A stretch of 64,000 nt of DNA from Pseudomonas azotoformans. GTDB taxonomy: Bacteria; Pseudomonadota; Gammaproteobacteria; Pseudomonadales; Pseudomonadaceae. A program made the translations under genes and the position numbers. Positions 1-10,084 of this stretch are shown here, piece by piece (the first letter of the stretch is position 1; each line of letters opens with the position of its first letter). The notes beneath the pieces were generated by a model. That model saw nothing but the letters and a program-made list of their open reading frames with translations. It made no database searches and had not been told where the DNA came from. The DNA lies in contig NZ_LT629702.1 in the NCBI RefSeq assembly GCF_900103345.1, positions 4,774,001 to 4,838,000 of the forward strand. The letters are read 5' to 3'.

Positions 1-79
1 GATAGCCCTTGCCCAAACCAAAGCGCAGCAGTGAGTTATCCACGCCCTTGGCGAGCATTTTTTCCAGGGATTCGAGCAT
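1..79 (-). CDS. TPR-like hypothetical protein, N-terminal 26 residues only
   Basis: The reverse strand opens with ATG at 79 and reads MLESLEKMLAKGVDNSLLRF and onward to the window edge without a stop. A GGAG ribosome site sits about eight bases before the ATG. The start resembles the small TPR-like protein that follows trkA in P. aeruginosa (PA0015 position); this is recalled similarity, not a search. It lies 18 bases after the trkA stop on the same strand and could be co-transcribed with it. The function is unknown and the rest of the gene is outside the window. Confidence 0.6.
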   Translation of the reverse strand, partial: MLESLEKMLAKGVDNSLLRFGLGKGY

Positions 80-97
80 GTCGGCCACTCCGTTCGA

Positions 98-1471
98 TCA
101 GAAAAAACTCAACCCCACGTGGAACAACTTCTCCACATCGCGAATATGTTTCTTGTCCACCAGGAACAGAATCACATGGTCACCCGTGGCGATCATCGTA
201 TCGTCGTGGGCAATGATCACCTCTTCGTCACGGATGATGGCGCCAATGGTGGTGCCCGGCGGCAAGCCGATATCGCGGATGGCCTTGCCGATCACCTTGC
301 TCGACTTCGAGTCACCGTGGGCAATCGCCTCGATGGCTTCCGCCGCGCCCCGGCGCAGGGAGTGCACGCTGACGATATCGCCACGGCGCACGTGGGCGAG
401 CAAGGTGCCGATGGTCGCCAATTGCGGGCTGATAGCGATGTCGATGTCGCCGCCCTGGATCAGGTCCACGTAGGCCGGATTGTTGATGATGGTCATCACC
501 TTCTTCGCCCCCAGCCGCTTGGCCAGCAACGAAGACATGATGTTGGCTTCGTCATCGTTGGTCAGCGCCAGGAAGATATCGGCGTCGGCGATGTTTTCTT
601 CCATCAGCAGGTCGCGGTCCGAGGCGCTGCCTTGCAGTACGACGGTGCTGTCCAGGGTGTCGGACAAATGCCGGCAACGTGCCGGGCTCATCTCGATGAT
701 CTTCACCTGGTAGCGGCTTTCGATGGCTTCGGCCAAACGCTCGCCGATTTGCCCGCCGCCGGCGATGACGATGCGCTTGTAGGTCTCATCGAGACGGCGC
801 ATCTCACTCATGACCGCGCGAATATTCGCCTTGGCGGCGATGAAAAATACTTCGTCGTCAGCCTCGATCACCGTATCGCCCTGGGGCAGGATCGGGCGGT
901 CACGGCGGAAAATCGCGGCTACGCGGGTTTCCACATTCGGCATGTGCTCACGCAGCTGACGCAGTTGCTGGCCCACCAGCGGGCCGCCGTAGTAGGCCTT
1001 CACTGCAACCAGTTGCGCCTTGCCGCCGGCGAAGTCGATGACCTGCAAGGCGCCCGGAATCTCGATCAGGCGCTTGATGTAGTGGGTCACCACCTGTTCC
1101 GGGCTGATCAGCACGTCCACCGGAATCGCATCGTTGTCGAACAGCCCGGCGCGGGTCAGGTAGGCCGCTTCGCGTACGCGGGCGATCTTGGTCGGGGTGT
1201 GGAACAGGGTGTGGGCGACCTGGCAGGCGACCATGTTGGTTTCGTCGCTGTTGGTCACGGCGACCAGCATGTCGGCGTCATCCGCGCCGGCCTGGCGCAG
1301 CACCGTCGGGAACGATGCGCGGCCTTGTACGGTGCGGATATCGAGGCGGTCGCCAAGGTTGCGCAGGCGCTCGGCATCGGTGTCGACCACGGTGATGTCG
1401 TTGGCTTCGCTGGCCAAATGTTCGGCCAACGTACCGCCAACCTGCCCTGCCCCAAGGATGATGATTTTCAT
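98..1471 (-). CDS. trkA: Trk potassium uptake system, NAD-binding regulatory subunit TrkA
   Basis: TrkA is the cytoplasmic subunit that gates the TrkH/TrkG potassium channel by binding NAD(H). The 457 residues match the usual length of about 458. Two tandem RCK modules are visible. The first Rossmann motif GAGQVG is at residues 7-12, a second GGGQIG lies near residue 238, and each is followed by a TrkA_C-type beta-rich segment. The start ATG at 1471 opens directly on [13 protein letters not shown], as expected. The gene is 22 bases after rsmB on the same strand, giving the common order def-fmt-rsmB-trkA. No trkH is in the window, so the membrane partner is encoded elsewhere. Confidence 0.96.
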   Translation of the reverse strand: MKIIILGAGQVGGTLAEHLASEANDITVVDTDAERLRNLGDRLDIRTVQGRASFPTVLRQAGADDADMLVAVTNSDETNMVACQVAHTLFHTPTKIARVREAAYLTRAGLFDNDAIPVDVLISPEQVVTHYIKRLIEIPGALQVIDFAGGKAQLVAVKAYYGGPLVGQQLRQLREHMPNVETRVAAIFRRDRPILPQGDTVIEADDEVFFIAAKANIRAVMSEMRRLDETYKRIVIAGGGQIGERLAEAIESRYQVKIIEMSPARCRHLSDTLDSTVVLQGSASDRDLLMEENIADADIFLALTNDDEANIMSSLLAKRLGAKKVMTIINNPAYVDLIQGGDIDIAISPQLATIGTLLAHVRRGDIVSVHSLRRGAAEAIEAIAHGDSKSSKVIGKAIRDIGLPPGTTIGAIIRDEEVIIAHDDTMIATGDHVILFLVDKKHIRDVEKLFHVGLSFF

Positions 1472-1493
1472 CCGGTCACTCCCTTTAAACCAT

Positions 1494-2804
1494 TCAGCCG
1501 CACGCGGCGGCGATCTTGATCAGTTTGGCGTAGTAGAAGCCATCGTGTCCGCCTTCTTGCGCGAGCAACTGGCGGCCGTGGGGCTGCTTGATGCCAGCGG
1601 AGGTGGCGAGATCCAGCTCCCGCGCACCGCTGGTGCGGGCGAGGAAGGCTTCGATCACCTCGGTGTTTTCCGTCGGCAAGGTGGAGCAGGTGGCGTAGAG
1701 CAGGATGCCGCCGACTTCCAGGGTTGGCCACAAGGCGTCAAGCAACTCGCCTTGCAGCACGGCCAGAGCGGCAATGTCGTCGGGTTGGCGGGTGAGCTTG
1801 ATGTCTGGGTGGCGGCGGATCACGCCGGTGGCGGAGCACGGAGCATCGAGGAGGATGCGCTGGAACGGTTTGCCATCCCACCAGGCAGCGGTGTCACGGC
1901 CATCGGCGGCGATCAGCTCGGCGCTGAGGCCCAGCCGGGCAAGGTTTTCGCGTACGCGGACCAGGCGCTTGGCTTCGAGGTCGACAGCGACGACACCGGC
2001 CAGGTCTTTTTCGACCTCCAATATGTGACAGGTCTTGCCGCCCGGCGCGCAGCAGGCGTCGAGCACGCGTTGGCCAGGTGCCAGGTCGAGCAGGTCGGCC
2101 GCCAGTTGCGCTGCCTCATCCTGCACGCTGATCCAGCCTTCGGCAAAGCCTGGCAGGCTGCGCACATCGGTGGCCGCCTCCAGCACGATGCCGTCGATGC
2201 TGTACACACAGGATGTAGCGTTGATGCCGGCGTCGGTGAGCAATTGCAGGTAGGCATCCCGGCTGTGGTGACGGCGGTTGACCCGCAGGATCATCGGCGG
2301 GTGTGCATTGTTGGCTGCGCAGATGGTTTCCCATTGTTCTGGCCAAAACGCCTTCAGAGATTTTTGCAGCCAACGCGGGTGAGCGGTGCGCACCACCGGG
2401 TCATGTTCCAGCTCGGCCAGCAGCGCTTCGCTTTCGCGCTGGGCGCGGCGCAGCACGGCGTTAAGCAGAGCCTTGGCCCACGGCTTTTTCAGTTTGTCAG
2501 CGCAACCGACCGTCTCGCCGATCGCGGCGTGAGCAGGGACGCGGGTGTAGAGCAACTGATAGAGGCCCACCAGCAGCAGTGCCTCGACATCCGCATCGGC
2601 GGCCTTGAACGGCTTTTGCAGCAACTTGGCCGCCAGTGCCGACAAGCGTGGCTGCCAGCGGGCGGTGCCAAAGGCCAGGTCTTGGGTGAAACCGCGATCG
2701 CGGTCTTCGACCTTGTCCAGCTGGGTCGGCAATGAACTGTTCAGCGACGCCTTGCCGTTGATGACGGCGGCGAGAGCCTTGGCGGCAGCCAGACGCGGGT
2801 TCAT
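1494..2804 (-). CDS. rsmB: 16S rRNA m5C967 methyltransferase RsmB
   Basis: RsmB uses S-adenosylmethionine to methylate C967 of 16S rRNA. The 436 residues fit the family. The first 150 or so residues form the NusB-like RNA-binding domain. The Rossmann methyltransferase part carries the SAM loop ACCAPGGKT near residue 250, the DAPCSATG motif with one conserved cysteine near 320, and YATCST with the catalytic cysteine near 375. The ATG at 2804 overlaps the fmt stop by four bases (ATGA), so the two are translationally coupled. trkA follows. Grouping with fmt and def is the standard arrangement in gammaproteobacteria. Confidence 0.96.
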   Translation of the reverse strand: MNPRLAAAKALAAVINGKASLNSSLPTQLDKVEDRDRGFTQDLAFGTARWQPRLSALAAKLLQKPFKAADADVEALLLVGLYQLLYTRVPAHAAIGETVGCADKLKKPWAKALLNAVLRRAQRESEALLAELEHDPVVRTAHPRWLQKSLKAFWPEQWETICAANNAHPPMILRVNRRHHSRDAYLQLLTDAGINATSCVYSIDGIVLEAATDVRSLPGFAEGWISVQDEAAQLAADLLDLAPGQRVLDACCAPGGKTCHILEVEKDLAGVVAVDLEAKRLVRVRENLARLGLSAELIAADGRDTAAWWDGKPFQRILLDAPCSATGVIRRHPDIKLTRQPDDIAALAVLQGELLDALWPTLEVGGILLYATCSTLPTENTEVIEAFLARTSGARELDLATSAGIKQPHGRQLLAQEGGHDGFYYAKLIKIAAACG

Positions 2805-3754
2805 TGGGCGACCACCCCTAGGACGGTGCCCAAGGCAAATTTCTCACGACGGCTGTTGAACAAATCGCTGAAATTAAGCGCCTTGCCACCGGGCAATTGC
2901 AGACGGGTCAGGCACAGCGCCTGCTCGCCGCAGGCGACCAGCAGGCCGTCCTTGCTGGCGCCGATGATCTCGCCGGGAGCGCCTTTGCCCTCGGCGAGTT
3001 TGGCGGCCAATACTTTCACGGCTTCGCCATTGAGCGTGCTGTGGCAGACCGGCCAAGGGTTGAAGGCGCGTACCAGACGTTCCAGCTCCACGGCTGGGCG
3101 GCTCCAGTCGACGCGCGCTTCGTCTTTGTTCAGTTTGTGGGCGTAGGTGGCCAGGCTGTCATCCTGGACTTCGCCTGCCAGGGTGCCGGCGGCCAGGCCG
3201 GCGATGGCCTCGATCACGGCGGGCGGGCCCAGCTCGGCAAGGCGGTCGTGCAGGCTGCCGCCGGTGTCTTCGCCGGTGATCGGGGTGGTGACCTTGAGCA
3301 GCATCGGGCCGGTGTCCAAACCCGCCTCCATGCGCATCACGGTTACGCCGCTTTCGCTGTCGCCGGCTTCCACGGCACGCTGGATCGGCGCCGCACCGCG
3401 CCAGCGTGGCAGCAGCGAGGCATGGCTGTTGATGCAGCCCAGGCGCGGGATATCCAGCACCCCTTGCGGCAGGATCAAGCCGTAGGCCACGACCACCAAC
3501 AGGTCCGGCTTCAGCGCCGCCAGTTCAGCCTGGGCGTCGGCGTTGCGCAGGGTTGGCGGTTGCAGCACGGGGATGTTGTGCTCCAGCGCCAGTTGCTTGA
3601 CCGGGCTTGGCATCAGTTTTTGCCCGCGACCGGCCGGGCGATCCGGCTGGGTGTACACCGCGACGATGTCATAAGGGCTGGCAAGCAGGGCCTTGAGGTG
3701 TTCGGCGGCAAATTCTGGAGTGCCGGCAAAAACAATGCGCAGTGGCTCGGTCAT
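2801..3754 (-). CDS. fmt: Methionyl-tRNA formyltransferase
   Basis: Fmt transfers a formyl group from 10-formyltetrahydrofolate to initiator Met-tRNA. The 317 residues are the usual length. The N-terminal domain begins [12 protein letters not shown]. The conserved [15 protein letters not shown] segment near residues 110-125 holds the SLLP folate-site motif, and a C-terminal OB-fold-like domain follows. The ATG at 3754 lacks a strong Shine-Dalgarno sequence. Its partner def lies 69 bases upstream, but an intrinsic-terminator-like hairpin sits between them (3789-3810), so fmt may depend partly on read-through or on its own promoter. It overlaps rsmB by four bases. Confidence 0.97.
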   Translation of the reverse strand: MTEPLRIVFAGTPEFAAEHLKALLASPYDIVAVYTQPDRPAGRGQKLMPSPVKQLALEHNIPVLQPPTLRNADAQAELAALKPDLLVVVAYGLILPQGVLDIPRLGCINSHASLLPRWRGAAPIQRAVEAGDSESGVTVMRMEAGLDTGPMLLKVTTPITGEDTGGSLHDRLAELGPPAVIEAIAGLAAGTLAGEVQDDSLATYAHKLNKDEARVDWSRPAVELERLVRAFNPWPVCHSTLNGEAVKVLAAKLAEGKGAPGEIIGASKDGLLVACGEQALCLTRLQLPGGKALNFSDLFNSRREKFALGTVLGVVAQ

Positions 3755-3785
3755 GGGAGGTCTCGGTTAAAAGCAGTCACAAAAG

Positions 3786-3810
3786 AAAAAGGCTTGCCGC
3801 AGCAAGCCTT
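3786..3810 (-). terminator. Intrinsic-terminator-like hairpin between def and fmt
   Basis: Read on the minus strand, a perfect 9-bp stem (AAGGCTTGC, loop TGCG, GCAAGCCTT) is followed by a T-rich tract TTTTTCTTTT. It starts 14 bases after the def stop and ends about 30 bases before the fmt start. Shape and position fit a Rho-independent terminator or attenuator for def messages. Confidence 0.7.
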
Positions 3811-3823
3811 TGGAAGAAGGGCA

Positions 3824-4330
3824 TCAAGCTTGCTGGCGATGCTTTTTTTCCAGCTTCTTCTTGATCCGGTCGCGCTTGAGCGTGGACAGGTAATCGACAA
3901 ACAGCTTGCCGTTGAGGTGGTCGCATTCGTGCTGGATGCACACCGCCAGCAGGCCTTCGGCAATCAGCTCGAACGGCTTGCCGTCGCGGTCCAGGGCCTT
4001 GATCTTCACGCGCAGCGGGCGCTCGACGTTCTCATAGAACTCCGGCACCGACAGGCAGCCTTCCTGGTACTCGCCCATCTCGTCGGTCAGTGGTTCGAAC
4101 TCGGGGTTGATGTACACCTTCGGTTCGCTGCGATCCTCCGACAGGTCCATGACCACGACGCGAAGATGCACGTTGACCTGGGTCGCGGCGAGGCCGATGC
4201 CCGGGGCTTCATACATTGTTTCAAACATGTCATCGACCAACTGACGAACCTTGTCGTCCACTACGGCCACCGGCTTGGCGATCGTGCGCAGGCGCGAGTC
4301 GGGAAATTCGAGGATGTTCAAAATAGCCAT
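3824..4330 (-). CDS. def: Peptide deformylase
   Basis: Def removes the N-formyl group from new proteins with a metal-bound water. The 168 residues are standard. All three family motifs are present: GIGLAA at residues 44-49, EGCLSVP at 90-96 (the cysteine is a metal ligand) and HECDH at 134-138 (two metal histidines and the catalytic glutamate). The frame stays open upstream to 4462, but [14 protein letters not shown] at 4330 is the conserved family start. The gene is divergent from the envelope-protein gene at 4466, and the 135-base gap must hold both promoters. Confidence 0.97.
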   Translation of the reverse strand: MAILNILEFPDSRLRTIAKPVAVVDDKVRQLVDDMFETMYEAPGIGLAATQVNVHLRVVVMDLSEDRSEPKVYINPEFEPLTDEMGEYQEGCLSVPEFYENVERPLRVKIKALDRDGKPFELIAEGLLAVCIQHECDHLNGKLFVDYLSTLKRDRIKKKLEKKHRQQA

Positions 4331-4465
4331 AAGCGTAATTGCTGCACATGTGAGGTAAAGGCAAATCGGCGTCGGGATGGACCCAGACAGCCGGTGTGAA
4401 ACGCCCCGAAGCCGCGAAGGCCCTGGCATTTCACGCGAACGCACATAATAAAGGAGATTCACCCC

Positions 4466-5242
4466 ATGAGGAAATCGCTACTCGTCTTGCTGCTGTGGGC
4501 CCCCTTCGCCATGGCCCTGCTGCCCCAGCCCGTCCAGCGCCTGGATCAATCGACACAACAGGCCATCCAGCGCTTTTTACTGCACAACCGCATTCTTGAT
4601 TCGCCACAGGACCTGGACAGCGCGCCGTACATTGTTGCCGCTGATGCGGGTCGAGTGCTGGGGGCCAACGGTGAGCGGGTGCATGCCAGGGGCAACCTGG
4701 ACCCTTCCCAACCCCATTACGGAATATTCCGACGCGGCAAGGCCTACACCGATCCGCAGACCCAGGAGATGCTGGGCATCAACGCCGACGATATCGGCAC
4801 GGCCCGTTTCGTCACGGCTGGCGACCTCACCACCCTGGCTGTGCAGCGAGTGACCCAGGAGGTGCGCCCGGGTGACCGCCTGCTACGCGCGCAATCTCCT
4901 GTCGATCTGGCCACCCTTGAGGTTATTTCAGCCGCGCCCTTCATCGAAGGGCACATCATCGATATCCCCAAGGGTGTCACTCAGATCGGCGTGCTCGATG
5001 CGGTCACCCTGAACAAAGGTCGCCGCGACGGCCTGGTCGAAGGCCAACTGCTCAGCGTGATCAAGATGGGCGCCACCGTGCGTGACAGCCTCACCGGCAC
5101 GCCGACCCGACTCCCCGATGAGCGCGCCGGCACCCTGCTGGTATTTCGCACCTACGAAAAGCTCAGTTACGGCCTGATCCTCAATGCCTCGCGACCCCTG
5201 GCGGTGATGGACCGTTTCGAGACTGCGCGTCAAACACAATGA
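4466..5242 (+). CDS. Envelope protein of the PA0020 type, apparently lacking its LysM domain
   Basis: The 258 residues begin with a signal peptide ([17 protein letters not shown]) after a clear AGGAG site. The Pseudomonas family member at this locus, next to dprA, is recalled as about 340 residues, with a LysM peptidoglycan-binding domain directly after the signal peptide and a longer C-terminal domain. Here the signal peptide runs straight into the C-terminal domain ([20 protein letters not shown] onward). That domain looks complete, ending in the conserved [11 protein letters not shown] stretch. About 80 residues containing the LysM seem to be missing in frame. The protein is probably periplasmic, and how it would be held on the wall is unclear. 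The loss is inferred from memory of the family. Confidence 0.75.
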   Translation: MRKSLLVLLLWAPFAMALLPQPVQRLDQSTQQAIQRFLLHNRILDSPQDLDSAPYIVAADAGRVLGANGERVHARGNLDPSQPHYGIFRRGKAYTDPQTQEMLGINADDIGTARFVTAGDLTTLAVQRVTQEVRPGDRLLRAQSPVDLATLEVISAAPFIEGHIIDIPKGVTQIGVLDAVTLNKGRRDGLVEGQLLSVIKMGATVRDSLTGTPTRLPDERAGTLLVFRTYEKLSYGLILNASRPLAVMDRFETARQTQ

Positions 5243-5271
5243 ATAGGTTGCTAAATAAGTTACCAACAGAG

Positions 5272-5280
5272 TTATCCACA
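5272..5280 (+). promoter_or_regulatory. Perfect DnaA-box 9-mer upstream of dprA
   Basis: TTATCCACA, the canonical high-affinity DnaA box, lies 26 bases before the dprA start. A second exact copy is inside dprA at 5869-5877. Either could bind DnaA, but nothing else shows function, and about one exact match per 128 kb is expected for each strand by chance. Confidence 0.35.
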
Positions 5281-5305
5281 GCTTGTTCCGGTCAAGGATG
5301 ATCAA

Positions 5306-6400
5306 ATGAATCCGATAAACAGTCATGAAGTATCCCCGTCAGAACTGGAAGCCCGACTACGCTTGCACAGGCTGCCGGAACTGGGCCCCAAGCGTTTTCG
5401 CTTATTGATCGAAGCGTTCGGCTCTGCGTCAAAGGCCATCAGTGCCCCCGCCAGTGCCTGGCGTTCGCTGGGTTTGCCGGCCATCAGCGCCGATGCCCGG
5501 CGCAGCCATGAAATCCGCGAGGGCGCCAGTGCGGCATTGGCCTGGCTGGCGTGCCCGGCCCAGCATTTGCTGATGTGGGACCAGCCGGAGTACCCCGCAC
5601 TGCTCGCCCAGATTGACGACGCGCCGCCGCTGTTATTCGTCGCGGGTGACCCTCTGATCCTGGAAAAACCGCAACTGGCGATGGTGGGCAGCCGACGTGC
5701 ATCACGCCCTGGCATGGACACCGCCGCTGCGTTTTCCCGTAGCCTGGCGAGTGCCGGTTTTGTCATCACGAGCGGTCTTGCTGTAGGCATTGATGGCGCA
5801 GCCCATCAGGCGGCATTGGATGTCGGCGGTCAGACAATCGGTGTACTTGGCACCGGGCTCGAAAATTTTTATCCACAGCGCCACCGACGGTTGGCGGCGG
5901 CGATGATTGACCAAGGCAGCGCCGTGGTTTCCGAGTTTCCGTTGGACGCCCCACCCCAGGCGGCCAACTTCCCCAGGCGTAACCGCATCATCAGCGGCTT
6001 GTCCCTTGGCGTACTGGTGGTGGAAGCCAGCATGGCCAGCGGTTCGCTGATCACCGCGAAGCTGGCGGCCGAGCAGGGACGCGAGGTTTACGCAATTCCG
6101 GGCTCTATCCATCATCCCGGCGCCAAAGGTTGTCACCAGTTGATCCGCGATGGGGCTGTATTGGTGGAAACCATCGAGCATATCCTCGAAGGCTTGCGCG
6201 GCTGGCAGGCGCTGTCCCGTCCGGCGCCTATGCCGGTGACTCATCCGCTGGTGGCACTGCTGCATGCGGCGCCGCACACCAGTGAAGCGCTGGCGATTGC
6301 CAGCGGGCGGCCGTTGTCCCAGGTGTTGGCGACGCTTACGGAGCTGGAGCTGGAGGGCCAGGTTATCTGCGAAAGCGGGCGCTGGCTTGCGCGCTGCTAG
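5306..6400 (+). CDS. dprA: DNA-processing protein DprA (Smf)
   Basis: DprA loads RecA on incoming single-stranded DNA during natural transformation. It is kept in many bacteria not known to be transformable. The 364 residues show the three-part layout: an N-terminal SAM-like helical region (residues 10-75), the Rossmann-like DNA_processg domain with MVGSRRASRPG near 130 and SGLAVGIDGAAHQAAL near 155, and a C-terminal winged-helix domain from about 300 (MPVTHPLVALLHAAPHTSEA). The ATG at 5306 has an AAGGA-type site upstream. tsaC follows 54 bases later, as in other pseudomonads. Confidence 0.95.
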   Translation: MNPINSHEVSPSELEARLRLHRLPELGPKRFRLLIEAFGSASKAISAPASAWRSLGLPAISADARRSHEIREGASAALAWLACPAQHLLMWDQPEYPALLAQIDDAPPLLFVAGDPLILEKPQLAMVGSRRASRPGMDTAAAFSRSLASAGFVITSGLAVGIDGAAHQAALDVGGQTIGVLGTGLENFYPQRHRRLAAAMIDQGSAVVSEFPLDAPPQAANFPRRNRIISGLSLGVLVVEASMASGSLITAKLAAEQGREVYAIPGSIHHPGAKGCHQLIRDGAVLVETIEHILEGLRGWQALSRPAPMPVTHPLVALLHAAPHTSEALAIASGRPLSQVLATLTELELEGQVICESGRWLARC

Positions 6401-6454
6401 GTTTTGTAACGAAGATCGGTAAACTGCGCAGAGCTTTAGTCTGGAGAGTGAATA

Positions 6455-7012
6455 ATGGTCAACCGGTGGCGTGTGCTGGAAACCGCACGAGAAATTCGCG
6501 CAGGCGCGGTGATTGCCTACCCAACCGAAGCGGTTTGGGGCCTGGGCTGCGACCCGTGGAACGAAGAAGCAGTAGACCGCTTGCTCGCCATCAAGAATCG
6601 CTCGGTGGACAAGGGCCTGATCCTGGTGGCGGACAGCATCCGTCAGTTCGACTTTCTCTTCGAAGACTTCCCACAGGATTGGATCGACCGCATGGCCGCC
6701 ACCTGGCCCGGGCCGCATACCTGGCTGGTGCCCCATCAGGACTTGCTGCCGGAATGGGTGACAGGCGTGCATGACACGGTGGCGCTGCGGGTGACGGACC
6801 ATCCGCTGGTGCGGGACTTGTGCTCGCTGGTGGGGCCGTTGATTTCTACCTCGGCCAACCCTCAGGGTCGTCCGGCGGCGCGTACACGGATTCGCGTGGA
6901 GCAGTACTTCCGTGGCCAGGTGGACCTGGTGTTGGGCGGCGCCCTGGGTGGGCGCAAGAACCCCAGCCTGATTCGTGACCTGGTGACCGGCGAGGTTGTG
7001 CGGCCTTCCTGA
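6455..7012 (+). CDS. tsaC: Threonylcarbamoyl-AMP synthase (YrdC/Sua5 family)
   Basis: TsaC makes threonylcarbamoyl-AMP from threonine, bicarbonate and ATP, the first step of t6A formation at position 37 of ANN-decoding tRNAs. The 185 residues are the short YrdC-type form without a Sua5 extension. The typical start [18 protein letters not shown] (residues 17-34), the [15 protein letters not shown] stretch near 50 and the [11 protein letters not shown] motif near 135 are present. The start ATG has GGAG upstream. It sits directly after dprA, and a REP pair follows before the convergent qor gene. Confidence 0.95.
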   Translation: MVNRWRVLETAREIRAGAVIAYPTEAVWGLGCDPWNEEAVDRLLAIKNRSVDKGLILVADSIRQFDFLFEDFPQDWIDRMAATWPGPHTWLVPHQDLLPEWVTGVHDTVALRVTDHPLVRDLCSLVGPLISTSANPQGRPAARTRIRVEQYFRGQVDLVLGGALGGRKNPSLIRDLVTGEVVRPS

Positions 7013-7023
7013 GACCGAGGTGC

Positions 7024-7116
7024 GGCCATCGCGGGCAAGCCCGGCTCCCACACCTGATCCGCGTCTTTCATGACAACGCGGTCAAATGTGGGAGCCGGGC
7101 TTGCCCGCGATGAGGC
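7024..7116. repeat. REPIN (paired REP sequences), GGGCTTGCCCGCGAT type
   Basis: Two inverted REP copies with core CGCGGGCAAGCCCGG and its complement are separated by about 35 bases. They lie between the convergent tsaC and qor genes. The arms are in outward order (CATCGCGGG first), opposite to most REPINs in this window. The paired arms could fold into a strong hairpin in either transcript. Confidence 0.9.
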
Positions 7117-7143
7117 CCTTACAGACTCCAGATATCGATTGCC

Positions 7144-8121
7144 TTACGGCAGCAGAATGGTCGACCCCGTCGTGCGGCGTGCCGACAACTCGGTCTGCGC
7201 CTTGGCCGCCTCTGCCAGCGAGTACCGCTGGTTGATATCAATGCGCACCTTGCCGCTCTTGATCATCGAGAACAGGTCATCGGCCATCGCCTGCAGGTTC
7301 TGCGGGTTGTTGGCATAGGTCGCCAGGGTCGGCCGGGTGACGTACAGCGAACCCTTGGCCGACAGAATCCCCAGGTTCACCCCATCCACCGCGCCTGACG
7401 CATTGCCGAAGCTCACCACCAGCCCACGGGGCGCCACGCTGTCCAGCGAGGTCAGCCAGGTGTCCTTGCCAACACCGTCATACACCACCGGCACCTTTTT
7501 GCCGTCGGTCAATTCCAGCACACGCTGTGCGACGTTTTCCTTGCTGTAGTCGATGGTTTCCCAGGCGCCGAGGGATTTGGCCAGGGCAGCTTTTTCCGGC
7601 GAGCTCACCGTACCGATCAGCTTCACGCCCAAAGCCTTGGCCCACTGGCACGCCAGGGAGCCCACACCACCGGCTGCGGCGTGGAACAGGATGGTTTCAC
7701 CGCCTTTGAGTTCATAGGTCTGGCGCAGCAGGTACTGCACGGTCAGGCCCTTGAGCATGGCGCCGGCGGCCTGTTCGAAGCTGATGTCGTCCGGCAAGTG
7801 CACCAGGTTGGCGGCGGGCAACACATGCAGTTGGCTGTAGGCGCCCAACGGGCCACTGCCGTAGGCCACGCGGTCGCCGACCTTGAATTGGGTGACTTCA
7901 CTGCCGATGGCATCGACCACACCCGCGCCTTCCGCGCCCAGCCCCGATGGCAAGGCCGGCGGCGCGTACAGGCCGCTGCGGAAATAGGTGTCGATGAAGT
8001 TCAGGCCGATCGCCTCGTTACGCACGCGAACCTGTTGTGGGCCAGGCTCGGCCGGCGTGTAGTCCACATACTCAAGCACTTCGGGGCCGCCATGGGCGCT
8101 GAACTGGATACGTTTGGCCAT
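7144..8121 (-). CDS. qor: NADPH:quinone oxidoreductase (zeta-crystallin type)
   Basis: This is a zinc-free medium-chain reductase that reduces quinones with NADPH. The 325 residues match E. coli QorA. The N-terminal GroES-like domain holds LNFIDTYFRSGLY near residue 45, and the Rossmann domain contains AAAGGVGSLACQWAK near 150. The ATG at 8121 was chosen over a GTG six bases upstream because AGGAG lies at proper spacing only for the ATG. It is divergent from hemF, and the same neighbours flank it in P. aeruginosa. The physiological substrate is not set by the sequence. Confidence 0.93.
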   Translation of the reverse strand: MAKRIQFSAHGGPEVLEYVDYTPAEPGPQQVRVRNEAIGLNFIDTYFRSGLYAPPALPSGLGAEGAGVVDAIGSEVTQFKVGDRVAYGSGPLGAYSQLHVLPAANLVHLPDDISFEQAAGAMLKGLTVQYLLRQTYELKGGETILFHAAAGGVGSLACQWAKALGVKLIGTVSSPEKAALAKSLGAWETIDYSKENVAQRVLELTDGKKVPVVYDGVGKDTWLTSLDSVAPRGLVVSFGNASGAVDGVNLGILSAKGSLYVTRPTLATYANNPQNLQAMADDLFSMIKSGKVRIDINQRYSLAEAAKAQTELSARRTTGSTILLP

Positions 8122-8173
8122 CTGCACTTCTCCTTAAGGTCGAATCGCGTAGCCCCCTATCGGACTCCTAAGC

Positions 8174-8187
8174 TTGATCTTCGTCAA
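8174..8187. promoter_or_regulatory. Candidate ANR/DNR (FNR-type) box upstream of hemF
   Basis: TTGATCTTCGTCAA matches the TTGAT-N4-ATCAA consensus at nine of ten fixed positions. It lies about 95 bases before the hemF start in the qor/hemF divergent gap. ANR and DNR control of hemF is established in P. aeruginosa, which supports the reading. Confidence 0.65.
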
Positions 8188-8257
8188 CTGCGACGTGCGT
8201 GGGTGCGGTGGTATCCTGTGCGCCCATTTGCCGCCGACGCCCAATGGCCTCGCGTAG

Positions 8258-9213
<956 letters not shown>

Positions 9214-9214
<1 letters not shown>

Positions 9215-10032
9215 TGGACCGTTATGTCGTGTTCGGCAACCCCATCGGCCACAGCAAGTCGCCGCTGATCCACCGCATGTTCGCCGAGCAGACCGGCGAG
9301 CAACTGGACTACAGCACCTTGCTGGCGCCGTTGGAGGATTTCACCGGCTGTGCCCGTGAGTTCTTTCAGCAGGGCCGTGGCGCCAATGTCACCGTGCCGT
9401 TCAAGGAAGACGCCTACCGACTGGCCGACACCCTCACCGAACGTGCCCAGCGCGCCGGCGCGGTGAACACCTTGAGCAAGCTGGCAGACGGCAGTCTGTT
9501 GGGCGACAACACCGATGGCGCCGGCCTGGTGCGCGACCTTATCGTCAACGCCGGGTTGAGCCTGCACGGCAAACGTATCCTGCTGCTGGGCGCGGGTGGC
9601 GCGGTACGTGGCGCGTTGGAACCGTTGCTGGCTGAGCAACCCGCCTCGCTGATCATCGCCAACCGTACCGTGGAAAAGGCCGAGTTGCTCGCCGAGTTGT
9701 TCGACGACTTGGGCCCGGTATCCGCCAGTGGTTTCGACTGGCTGCGTGAGCCGGTGGACGTGATCATCAACGCCACGTCCGCCAGCCTGTCAGGCGATGT
9801 ACCGCCGATTGCGGGCAGCCTGATCGAGCCGGGCAAGACCTTTTGCTACGACATGATGTACGCCAAGGAACCGACCGCGTTCTGCCGTTGGGCGACTGAG
9901 CAAGGTGCATCCGTGGCGATGGATGGCCTGGGCATGCTGGTGGAACAGGCGGCGGAAGCCTTCTTCCTGTGGCGCGGCGTACGCCCGGATTCGGCGCCTG
10001 TATTGGCTGAACTTCGCCGCCAGTTGATCTGA
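9214..10032 (+). CDS. aroE: Shikimate dehydrogenase (NADP+)
   Basis: AroE reduces 3-dehydroshikimate to shikimate in chorismate synthesis. The 272 residues match the AroE subclass. The substrate site [12 protein letters not shown] is at residues 6-17, the catalytic lysine lies in [11 protein letters not shown] near 65, [11 protein letters not shown] is near 100, and the NADP loop [13 protein letters not shown] is near 128. It starts inside the hemF stop codon, so it depends on hemF translation. A perfect short hairpin follows at 10046-10070. Confidence 0.97.
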
Positions 10033-10045
10033 CACTGATCCAAAG

Positions 10046-10070
10046 GTGGGAGGGGGCAAGCCCCTCCCAC
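10046..10070. terminator. Single REP-like hairpin between aroE and the SulP gene
   Basis: A perfect 10-bp stem (GTGGGAGGGG, five-base loop, CCCCTCCCAC) lies in the 52 bases between two convergent genes. It resembles one trimmed REP arm rather than a full pair. No long T tract follows on either strand, so it may stabilise 3' ends more than terminate. Confidence 0.6.
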
Positions 10071-10084
10071 ATTGTTGATCGTTT

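Noticed and set aside
119..2735. Long plus-strand open frames over trkA and rsmB (466 and 515 codons)
   Set aside because: They are antisense to conserved genes with intact motifs and have the composition typical of reverse-frame shadows in high-GC DNA.
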